A stretch of 5,407 bases of DNA from Spirochaetaceae bacterium (GCA_028527945.1 JAQQAK010000078.1:1-5407); one strand, 5' to 3'. Counted from the stretch's first letter, positions 1-5,370 are shown. A program made the numbers and translations. Notes: generated by a model not told the origin, from the letters alone.

Positions 1-49
1 ATCAGGTGCGGAAGATGTTCAATGTTTAACTATAGCTATTGACCTTTAG
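1..49 (+). CDS. Possible 3' end of an unrecognised upstream gene
   Basis: The frame with codons starting at position 2 is open from the window edge and reads SGAEDVQCLTIAIDL before a TAG stop at 47-49. Its codons (GAA, GAT, GTT, ATT, CTT) resemble those of the genes downstream. An intrinsic terminator begins 41 bases after the stop, which fits a gene ending here. The other two forward frames also reach stops quickly (TGA at 40-42, TAA at 25-27), so the frame choice rests only on codon character. Fifteen residues are too few to name a family, and I do not recognise it. Confidence 0.35.
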   Translation, partial: SGAEDVQCLTIAIDL

Positions 50-70
50 CCATAATGATAATATTATAAT
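39..70 (+). promoter_or_regulatory. Candidate sigma70-type promoter
   Basis: TTGACC (39-44) matches the -35 consensus TTGACA at five of six bases. A TATTAT (62-67) lies 17 bases downstream, the ideal spacing, and an exact TATAAT (65-70) lies at a longer 20-base spacing. Transcription would begin near 74-78. The region is very AT-rich, so TATAAT-like strings are expected by chance, which lowers confidence. The -35 overlaps the stop codon of the possible upstream gene, and a terminator hairpin lies directly downstream of the predicted start. Confidence 0.4.
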
Positions 71-90
71 ACGACAGTTTAAATTATTTT

Positions 91-122
91 AAAAAAGAAG
101 TCGCAAATGGCTTCTTTTTTTT
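91..122 (+). terminator. Rho-independent terminator upstream of rimP
   Basis: AAAAAAGAAG (91-100) is perfectly complementary to CTTCTTTTTT (111-120). The stem can extend inwards through T·G, C-G and G·T pairs to a four-base CAAA loop at 104-107. A run of eight T residues (115-122) follows the GC-containing part of the stem. This A-tract/stem/T-tract form is typical of an intrinsic terminator and might work in both directions. It probably ends the upstream gene, but it also lies just after a promoter candidate and so could act as a leader attenuator for the rimP operon. Confidence 0.8.
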
Positions 123-128
123 GTAACC

Positions 129-143
129 ACTGTTTTTAACAGT
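129..143. repeat. Perfect dyad in the rimP leader
   Basis: ACTGTT (129-134) and AACAGT (138-143) form a perfect six-base inverted repeat around a TTT centre. It lies between the terminator and the rimP ribosome binding site. It could be a small RNA hairpin or a protein-binding dyad. The T-run and the string TGTTTTTAACA (131-141) also loosely resemble a boxA element. The arms are short enough to occur by chance in AT-rich DNA. Confidence 0.4.
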
Positions 144-154
144 AACAATATGTT

Positions 155-169
155 GGAGAACAAAATTTG
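155..169 (+). promoter_or_regulatory. rimP ribosome binding site and TTG start
   Basis: GGAG at 155-158 is followed by an eight-base spacer and TTG at 167. This settles the start, since the frame has no ATG between the in-frame stop at 143-145 and residue 1. A TTG start usually lowers initiation efficiency, so RimP may be made at lower level than NusA, whose ATG follows a stronger GGAGGG. Confidence 0.75.
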
Positions 170-607
170 AAATACACCGGATATGATGATAATGAACTTT
201 TTTCAGTAATCAATCCTGTATGTAGTGGTTATCATGCTGAAATTGTTCAGCTTGGTAGTTCCATTGTAAAATCAACACTTCAAGTAAGACTTGTTCTTTT
301 TAAAAAAGATGGAATAGGTGTTGATGACTGCGCAAAAATATCAAAAGCAGTTCTACCCAGAATAGAAGTATGGACAGACAACAGAGACGTGACTCTTGAA
401 ATATCTTCTCCTGGGATAGGAAGAATATTAAGAAATGCCTATGAATTTTGCGTTTTTAAAGGTGAGAAAATAAGTATTCTTGTAAATAATAATTGGATAA
501 ACGGGTGTATACTTGATGCTAACGATTCAAGTGTCAGGATTACAGAAGAAAATGAAGCCGAAAATGAATACAACTTTGATTCTATTCAAAAGGCAAAATT
601 GATTTAG
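167..607 (+). CDS. rimP: Ribosome maturation factor RimP
   Basis: RimP binds the small ribosomal subunit and helps assemble 30S, acting in the cytoplasm early in maturation. The 146-residue product is close to the usual 150-160. Family signatures are the D53-D54-C55 motif followed by the ISKAVLP helix (about 50-66), and the LEISSPGIGRILRN stretch (77-90), matching the family's LEVSSPG(L/I)DRPL region. Residues 1-86 correspond to the N-terminal domain and about 90-146 to the SH3-like C-terminal domain. The start is a TTG at 167-169: there is no in-frame ATG between the upstream stop (143-145) and that point, and GGAG at 155-158 lies eight bases ahead, good spacing. It is the first gene of the rimP-nusA-infB-rbfA order. 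The SPGIGR stretch has G where many family members have D. Identity is firm from motif plus context. Confidence 0.93.
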   Translation: MKYTGYDDNELFSVINPVCSGYHAEIVQLGSSIVKSTLQVRLVLFKKDGIGVDDCAKISKAVLPRIEVWTDNRDVTLEISSPGIGRILRNAYEFCVFKGEKISILVNNNWINGCILDANDSSVRITEENEAENEYNFDSIQKAKLI

Positions 608-726
608 CAGCACTTCATTAAACTGAAGTTACCGCAAATATGTTTATAAAAACATAATAAAATCGTGGATCATTGATCTAAATTTTTCTGGGATTGCGAC
701 CATAATTAAAATGATGGAGGGAACTT
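608..726. other. rimP-nusA intergenic region with three dyads
   Basis: This 119-base gap is long for an operon of this kind. It has no credible open frame; the ATG at 640 gives only five codons. It contains three inverted repeats. ACTTCA/TGAAGT (612-617 and 624-629) has a six-base loop. TATGTTT/AAACATA (639-645 and 650-656) has a four-base loop. GATCA-T-TGATC (668-678) is a near-continuous palindrome that extends by T-A outside a G·T. None is followed by a T-run, so none looks like a terminator. They could be RNA hairpins or a DNA-binding site. I see no convincing promoter: CATAAT at 653 and 701 lack a properly spaced -35. Confidence 0.6.
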
Positions 727-729
727 ATG
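716..729 (+). promoter_or_regulatory. nusA ribosome binding site
   Basis: GGAGGG (716-721) lies five bases before the ATG at 727. It is the strongest start-proximal Shine-Dalgarno sequence in the window. It rules out the ATGATG at 711-716, which is in a different frame. Confidence 0.85.
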
Positions 730-2295
730 TCCTCAGGCATAGCTGAAGCAATAAGACAATTAGTACAAGACAAGGGAATTTCTGAAGAACTTATAATTAA
801 GACTATAGAAGATTTCCTTTTAGCAGCATACAAAAAAACATTCGGAACAGTAGAGAATGCTGTTGTGAAATTCTCAGACGATGGTAATGATGTAAATCTT
901 TACGCGCAAAAAGTTATCGTTGATGGGGTATATGATCCTGTAGCTGAGATAGAGTTGGAAGACGCTTTAAAACTCAATGAAGATTGTGAAGTTGGTGATG
1001 AGCTTCTTATTCCTATAGATCCTATGGAATTTGATCGAGTTGCCGTACAAAGTGCCAAACAAAAAGCAAAACAAACTTTAAGAGAGATTCAGAAAGACAC
1101 TTTATTTTCTGAATTCAACGATAAACTTGGTGAAATGATAATAGGTTATTATCAAAGAGAAAAAAATGGCAATATTTATGTTGATCTTGGAAAAACAGAA
1201 GGTGTTCTTCCTAAAAGATTTCAGTCACCAAGAGAAGTTTATAGACAGAATGATCGTATAAAAGCGCTTATTTATGAAATAAATAAAACAGGCTCGGGTC
1301 TTCAAATAGTGCTTTCAAGAACACATACAGATTTTGTTAAACGTGTTTTCGAACTTGAGGTACCTGAGATTTATGATAAGACAGTTGAGATTTTCAAAAT
1401 AGTCAGAGAGCCTGGGTATCGAACTAAAATTGCAGTTTATTCTAACAGAGATGATGTAGATCCTGTTGGTGCTTGTGTTGGTATGAAGGGTGTAAGAATT
1501 CAAGCTATTGTAAGAGAACTTGAAGGTGAAAAAATAGATATTCTTAAATATGATGTTGATCCTAGAACATTTATTAAAAACGCTCTTTCACCAGCAGAGG
1601 TAAATGACATAGTAGTTATTGATGAAGCAAAACGTCAGGCATTAGCTATTGTTTCAGAAAATCAATTGTCACTGGCAATTGGTAAGCAGGGGTTAAATGT
1701 CAGATTAGCAAACAGACTTGCTGACTGGAATATAGATGTTAAAACTGAAGAGCAATTTGAAGAAATGGATATTTCAATTGATAAGCGAAAAGCAGTTTCC
1801 GCACTTTTTGGTGATATTGATGAAGAAGATGATTCAGAAGAAATAACAGAAATTGCAGAACTTCCTGGAATACCTGAAACAATCGTTAAAATATTAAACG
1901 ATAATGAAATTATTCTTATTGAAGATCTTGTTGCGCTTACAGATGAAGAACTTAACAGCTTTGAAAATCTTGAAGAAGATGATATAACTCTTATTAAATC
2001 AATAATATCTGATAATGTTGACATTATTGAAGAAGAAGAAGAATATACACAGGAAAACTATTCAGATTCTGTTGATGACTTTAGTGATGAAGATAGTGAC
2101 AATGAGCCAGAGATGGAAGATGAAGAAGATATTCAGAATGAAAATGATGATTTAGATGCTGAAGAAGATGATGACGATGAAGGTTATGAGTGCCCTGAGT
2201 GTGGAGCTCCTATCACTCTTGATATGACCGTTTGTCCAAACTGCGGTATTGGAATCAGTTTTGAAATAGAAGAAGAAGTTGATGAAGAAGAATAG
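727..2295 (+). CDS. nusA: Transcription termination/antitermination factor NusA with C-terminal zinc ribbon
   Basis: NusA binds RNA polymerase near the RNA exit channel and modulates pausing, hairpin termination and antitermination. The 522-residue protein has the expected order. The polymerase-binding N-terminal domain is about 1-125. The S1 domain is about 134-200, including GNIYVDLGKTEGVLP. KH1 follows with its GMKG loop at 252-255, then KH2 with GKQG at 319-322. Residues 373-434 (ELPGIPETIVKIL and NSFENL) look like a helix-hairpin-helix repeat of the NusA C-terminal acidic-repeat type. Beyond this core are a strongly acidic linker (435-486) and a four-cysteine motif at C489, C492, C503 and C506, then an acidic tail (514-522, with Val518 among Glu and Asp). 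The zinc ribbon is absent from the familiar E. coli and Bacillus proteins. The gene sits between rimP and infB, as in many bacteria. Confidence 0.97.
   Translation: MSSGIAEAIRQLVQDKGISEELIIKTIEDFLLAAYKKTFGTVENAVVKFSDDGNDVNLYAQKVIVDGVYDPVAEIELEDALKLNEDCEVGDELLIPIDPMEFDRVAVQSAKQKAKQTLREIQKDTLFSEFNDKLGEMIIGYYQREKNGNIYVDLGKTEGVLPKRFQSPREVYRQNDRIKALIYEINKTGSGLQIVLSRTHTDFVKRVFELEVPEIYDKTVEIFKIVREPGYRTKIAVYSNRDDVDPVGACVGMKGVRIQAIVRELEGEKIDILKYDVDPRTFIKNALSPAEVNDIVVIDEAKRQALAIVSENQLSLAIGKQGLNVRLANRLADWNIDVKTEEQFEEMDISIDKRKAVSALFGDIDEEDDSEEITEIAELPGIPETIVKILNDNEIILIEDLVALTDEELNSFENLEEDDITLIKSIISDNVDIIEEEEEYTQENYSDSVDDFSDEDSDNEPEMEDEEDIQNENDDLDAEEDDDDEGYECPECGAPITLDMTVCPNCGIGISFEIEEEVDEEE
2029..2184 (+). 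other. Acidic low-complexity linker of NusA
   Basis: Residues 435-486 contain 31 Asp or Glu out of 52 by my count, with no Lys or Arg. The DNA is correspondingly rich in GAA, GAT and GAC. The stretch is probably disordered and separates the helix-hairpin-helix region from the zinc ribbon. An acidic tail could block RNA or DNA contact or contact basic partners. The function is inferred. Confidence 0.8.
2191..2247 (+). other. Zinc-ribbon-like CPxCG-x10-CPxCG motif in NusA
   Basis: Residues 489-507 read CPECG, ten residues, then CPNCG. The pairing C489/C492 and C503/C506 is the standard four-cysteine zinc-ribbon knuckle pattern. The motif is in frame with the NusA core and ends only 16 codons before the stop, so it is part of the protein and not a separate gene. 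Zinc binding is inferred from the pattern. Its target could be nucleic acid or the polymerase. Confidence 0.85.
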
Positions 2296-2318
2296 CCAGA
2301 ATTATTGTTTTAATCTGG
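2296..2318 (+). repeat. Hairpin directly after the nusA stop
   Basis: CCAGA (2296-2300) pairs with TCTGG (2314-2318). The stem continues as TTA/TAA (2302-2304 and 2311-2313) past a bulged A at 2301, leaving a TTGTTT loop. It starts at the first base after the nusA stop. No T-run follows, so it is not a typical intrinsic terminator. It may protect the nusA 3' end or mark an RNA-processing site. Confidence 0.5.
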
Positions 2319-2324
2319 TTAACA

Positions 2325-2344
2325 CGGGATAAGTAGATATCCCG
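2325..2344 (+). repeat. GC-rich hairpin in the infB leader
   Basis: CGGGATA (2325-2331) and TATCCCG (2338-2344) form a perfect seven-base stem with the loop AGTAGA. It is unusually GC-rich for this AT-rich gap and ends 11 bases before the infB ribosome binding site (AAGGGA, 2356-2361). It could tune infB translation or mRNA decay. It lacks a following T-run, so it is unlikely to terminate transcription. Confidence 0.55.
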
Positions 2345-2355
2345 AAACAAATTTG

Positions 2356-2368
2356 AAGGGAATGTATG
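2356..2368 (+). promoter_or_regulatory. infB ribosome binding site and start choice
   Basis: AAGGGA (2356-2361) precedes the ATG at 2366 by four bases. An overlapping ATG at 2362 is in another frame and stops after six codons, so it is not the start. The site is weaker than that of nusA. Confidence 0.7.
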
Positions 2369-5332
2369 TCAGAAGATTTTGAGAAAAAAGATATGCCTAA
2401 AGCTACTCTAATAAAACACGCAAAGCCGGAACCGAAAGGTGATGCATCTAAGAACGATAAAAAGAAGGTCGTTGTTGTCAAGAAAAAAAAGAAACCGGTG
2501 GTAAAAGCAGTACGTACTGATGAAAACAAAAAGGATCAGAACATAAAACCGACTGTAAAAGCCTCTAAGGAAGAAAAACCAATAAAGAAACAGGCATCTT
2601 CGCAGAAGAATTCAAAAGGTGATAGACCTATGGGAGGCTCACGTAAAGGTAGAGCACAGGATGATATTTTTGCGCCAAAATCTTCAAAAACGGTAACATC
2701 TGATGACACTTCAAAGACAGAAAGTAAAACACCTTCAGATTTAACAAAAAACGAACAGAGTTCAAATACAAACAATAACGGAAATCAAAACCAGTCAAAT
2801 GACAACCGTCAGGGACAAGGTAGTTACAATAACAATAGACAAGGCGGATATCAGGGTAGATCTGATAATCGTCAGGGTGGTTACAATAACAACAGACAAG
2901 GCGGATACCAAGGTAGATCTGACAACCGTCAGGGCGGTTACAATAACAACAGACAGGGCGGATATCAGGGTAGATCTGACAACCGTCAAGGTGGTTACAA
3001 TAACAACAGACAAGGCGGATACCAGGGTAGATCTGACAACCGTCAAGGTGGTTACAATAGCAACAGACAAGGCGGATATCAGGGAAGATCTGACAACCGT
3101 CAAGGTCAGGGCGGTTATAATAACAACAGACAGGGCGGATATCAGGGTAGATCTGACAACCGTCAAGGTCAGGGCGGTTACAATAACAATAGACAAGGCG
3201 GATATCAGGGTAGATCTGACAACCGTCAAGGTGGTTATAATAACAACAGACCTGGTGGATATCAGGGTAGATCTGATAACCGTCAGGGCGGTTACAATAA
3301 CAACAGACAAGGCGGATATCAGGGTAGATCTGACAACCGTCAAGGTGGTTATAATAACAACAGACCTGGTGGATATCAGGGAAGGCCAGGAGGTGGTCGT
3401 CCAGGAGGATTTCAAGGTAAACCAGGTGGAGGAATGTCTACTCCAGCAGCCGAAAACAAAAAGACAACTGGAAGAAAAGTTTTCAAAACAAAGAAGAAGA
3501 CTGACTACAAGAAAAAGAATGATTTTGAGTTAGAGAAAGACTTTCAGATAAAGAAAAAAACAATACAGAAAACTAATCCAGTTCCATCTGAAATAGAAAT
3601 GATGGAAGCAATAACAGTTTCTGATCTTGCAAGAAAAATGAATCTCAAAGCATCAGAACTCATTGCCAAACTAATGGGAATGGGAATGATGGTAACAATA
3701 AATCAGCAGATTGATGCTGAAACAGCAGAGATTCTTGCTTCTGAATATAATTGTAAAGTCAAAAAGGTTTCTCTTTATGATGAAACTATCATTGAGATGG
3801 AAGATGATAAAGAAGAAGACTTAAAACCAAGAGCACCAATCGTTGCTGTAATGGGTCACGTTGACCATGGTAAAACAAAGCTTCTTGATGCAATAAGAGA
3901 AACAGACATTGCATCAGGTGAACATGGTGGAATCACTCAGCATATTGGTGCTTATAAAGTAGATATTGAACAGGGGTCTATAGTATTTCTTGATACTCCT
4001 GGTCACGAAGCATTTACACTTATGAGAGCAAGAGGAGCTCAGGTTACAGATATTGTAATTCTTGTTGTTGCCGCTAATGATGGTGTAATGCCTCAAACAA
4101 TTGAAGCTATAAATCACGCAAAAGATGCTGAAGTTCCAATAATCGTTGCAATAAATAAATGTGATTTACCAGAAGCTAATGTAGACAGAGTTAAACAACA
4201 GCTTTCAGAATATAATCTTATGCCTGAAGACTGGGGTGGAACTACACTCTTTAGTGAAATATCAGCCTTAAAACGAACTGGTGTAAAAGAACTTTTAGAT
4301 TCAGTTCTTCTTCAGGCAGAATTGCTTGATCTTAAAGCAAATCCTGATTGTAGAGCCGAAGGTAAAGTTATTGAATCCAAAGTTGACCAAGGCCGTGGTA
4401 TTGTATCTTCTGTTGTAATTGAGAGAGGAACTCTTAAGGTGGGTGACAGCTTTGTTGCAGGAATTTTCCCTGGAAAAGTCCGTGCAATGTTTGATGACAA
4501 AGGCAAAAAAATTGATAAAGCAGGTCCTGCTACACCTGTTGAGATTCTTGGTTTTACAGGTATGCCGAATGCTGGTTCTCCTTTTCAGGTTACTGAAAAT
4601 GAGAAAGCTGCCAGACTTGTTGGTGAAAAACGTCAGGAACTTGAAAAAGTTGGACGAGCAGATAATGTTACAAAGGTTACTCTTGATAATCTGTATGATT
4701 CAATACAGGAAGGAGCTATGCAGGAACTAAGAGTTATCATAAAAGGTGACGTTCATGGTTCTGTTGAAGCACTTCAGTCTTCTCTTAAGAAATTAAGTAC
4801 AGATGAAATTAAGCTGACACCAATACATTCAGCAGCTGGAGCAATTGTTGAAAACGATGTAAACCTTGCTTCTGCGTCAAACGCTATAATAATTGGTTTT
4901 CATGTCAGACCAACACCAAAAGCTCTTGCGCTTGCTGAAAAAGAAAAGGTTGATATACGAAAATACAACATCATTTATGATGCTGTTGCAGATATCAGAG
5001 CAGCGATGGAAGGTATGCTTGCTCCGGAGCTTTCAGAAGAAACTATTGGTAATGTTGAAGTACGTGAAGTATTTAAAGTTCCCAAAATTGGACTCATTGC
5101 TGGTTGTTATGTTACTTCAGGTAAAGTTGTCAGAGGAGAAAGCGCGCACGTTATTCGTGATGGAGTTATTCTTCATTCAGGAAAGATTACTTCTCTTAAA
5201 CGTTTTAAAGATGACGCAAAAGAAGTTGATGCCGGATATGAATGCGGTATTGGAATTGAAAACTACCTTGATGTAAAGGTCGGAGATCAATTTGAAGTAT
5301 TCCAGATTAAGGAAACAGCAAGAAATCTTTAA
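2366..5332 (+). CDS. infB: Translation initiation factor IF-2 with a repeat-rich N-terminal extension
   Basis: IF-2 is the GTPase that places formyl-methionyl initiator tRNA on the 30S subunit and promotes 50S joining. The 988-residue product has these parts in order: a basic lysine-rich start (KKKVVVVKKKKKP, 32-44); ten tandem repeats (147-340) plus a Gly/Pro-rich tail to 356; a basic linker (364-403); the IF2N fold (about 413-465); the G domain; the beta-barrel domain II (about 664-745); domain III (about 783-880); and the fMet-tRNA-binding C-terminal domain (about 895-985). G motifs are complete: G1 GHVDHGKT 497-504, G2 Thr524 in GGITQHIGA, G3 DTPGH 543-547, G4 NKCD 597-600 and G5 SAL 633-635. 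The core closely resembles remembered spirochaetal IF-2. No frameshift or missing catalytic residue is visible. The length exceeds that of E. coli IF-2 (890), the repeat array accounting for much of the N-terminal region. Confidence 0.98.
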   Translation: MSEDFEKKDMPKATLIKHAKPEPKGDASKNDKKKVVVVKKKKKPVVKAVRTDENKKDQNIKPTVKASKEEKPIKKQASSQKNSKGDRPMGGSRKGRAQDDIFAPKSSKTVTSDDTSKTESKTPSDLTKNEQSSNTNNNGNQNQSNDNRQGQGSYNNNRQGGYQGRSDNRQGGYNNNRQGGYQGRSDNRQGGYNNNRQGGYQGRSDNRQGGYNNNRQGGYQGRSDNRQGGYNSNRQGGYQGRSDNRQGQGGYNNNRQGGYQGRSDNRQGQGGYNNNRQGGYQGRSDNRQGGYNNNRPGGYQGRSDNRQGGYNNNRQGGYQGRSDNRQGGYNNNRPGGYQGRPGGGRPGGFQGKPGGGMSTPAAENKKTTGRKVFKTKKKTDYKKKNDFELEKDFQIKKKTIQKTNPVPSEIEMMEAITVSDLARKMNLKASELIAKLMGMGMMVTINQQIDAETAEILASEYNCKVKKVSLYDETIIEMEDDKEEDLKPRAPIVAVMGHVDHGKTKLLDAIRETDIASGEHGGITQHIGAYKVDIEQGSIVFLDTPGHEAFTLMRARGAQVTDIVILVVAANDGVMPQTIEAINHAKDAEVPIIVAINKCDLPEANVDRVKQQLSEYNLMPEDWGGTTLFSEISALKRTGVKELLDSVLLQAELLDLKANPDCRAEGKVIESKVDQGRGIVSSVVIERGTLKVGDSFVAGIFPGKVRAMFDDKGKKIDKAGPATPVEILGFTGMPNAGSPFQVTENEKAARLVGEKRQELEKVGRADNVTKVTLDNLYDSIQEGAMQELRVIIKGDVHGSVEALQSSLKKLSTDEIKLTPIHSAAGAIVENDVNLASASNAIIIGFHVRPTPKALALAEKEKVDIRKYNIIYDAVADIRAAMEGMLAPELSEETIGNVEVREVFKVPKIGLIAGCYVTSGKVVRGESAHVIRDGVILHSGKITSLKRFKDDAKEVDAGYECGIGIENYLDVKVGDQFEVFQIKETARNL
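2804..3385 (+). repeat. Tandem 57/63-bp repeat array inside infB
   Basis: Ten head-to-tail units encode NRQGGYNNNRQGGYQGRSD or close variants. Units start at 2804, 2867, 2924, 2981, 3038, 3095, 3158, 3221, 3278 and 3335. Units 1, 6 and 7 are 63 bp because of an extra Gln-Gly, the last is 51 bp, and the others are 57 bp. Each unit is itself an imperfect duplication, as NRQGGY appears twice. All lengths are multiples of three, so the frame is kept whatever the copy number. The DNA is nearly identical between copies, and AGATCT recurs in nine units, which suggests recent expansion or homogenisation. The encoded region has about 30 Arg and 20 Tyr and no Lys or Glu, and is surely disordered. Confidence 0.97.
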
Positions 5333-5349
5333 TAAAAAGATTTCTTGCT
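5317..5349 (+). repeat. 14-bp perfect hairpin across the infB stop codon
   Basis: AGCAAGAAATCTTT (5317-5330) is the exact reverse complement of AAAGATTTCTTGCT (5336-5349), with an AATAA loop. The TAA stop of infB (5330-5332) sits at the top of the stem and in the loop. Downstream is TTACAAAAGG, not a T-run, so intrinsic termination is doubtful. Ribosomes terminating on infB would melt the hairpin. Likely roles are mRNA processing, 3' end protection of infB, or setting rbfA translation, whose start is 21 bases further on. Confidence 0.75.
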
Positions 5350-5370
5350 TTACAAAAGGAATTAACTTTA

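Noticed and set aside
503..640. Possible tRNA gene at the head of the operon, as with metY upstream of rimP in E. coli
   Set aside because: No cloverleaf, GTTCRA T-loop or CCA end is visible upstream of rimP (1-166) or in the stretch around the rimP end (503-640).
1662..2024. Open frame of about 120 codons on the - strand within nusA
   Set aside because: It is the Ser/Ile-rich antisense reading of an acidic GAA/GAT-rich coding region. It has no ribosome binding site of note, and NusA domains cover the same DNA.
2804..3385. CRISPR array
   Set aside because: The repeats are directly adjacent with no unique spacers, are in frame within infB, and vary only at synonymous or conservative positions.
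2795..3415. Long open frames on the - strand (2795-3415) and in another + frame (2799-3533) over the repeats
   Set aside because: The repeat units are multiples of three, so a frame without stops in one unit stays open in all. The products are monotonous Thr/Val/Ile strings with no family resemblance, and infB covers the region convincingly.
4708..4720. Internal start at Met785 of IF-2 after GGAAGGAG
   Set aside because: The spacing from AAGGAG to ATG is only two bases, and a fragment of domains III-IV alone has no known precedent that I can name. Polypurine strings are common in these coding regions.
4419..5276. Two alternative + frame open stretches inside the 3' half of infB
   Set aside because: Both overlap highly conserved IF-2 domains II-IV, and their Leu/Lys-rich products match no family I recognise.
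5317..5349. Intrinsic terminator at the end of infB
   Set aside because: The stem is strong, but the following bases TTACAAAAGG lack a T-run and rbfA starts soon after, so a processing or regulatory hairpin is more likely.
5346..5354. boxA-like TGCTTTACA after infB
   Set aside because: It needs several deletions to match TGCTCTTTAACA, and its first bases are part of the hairpin arm.
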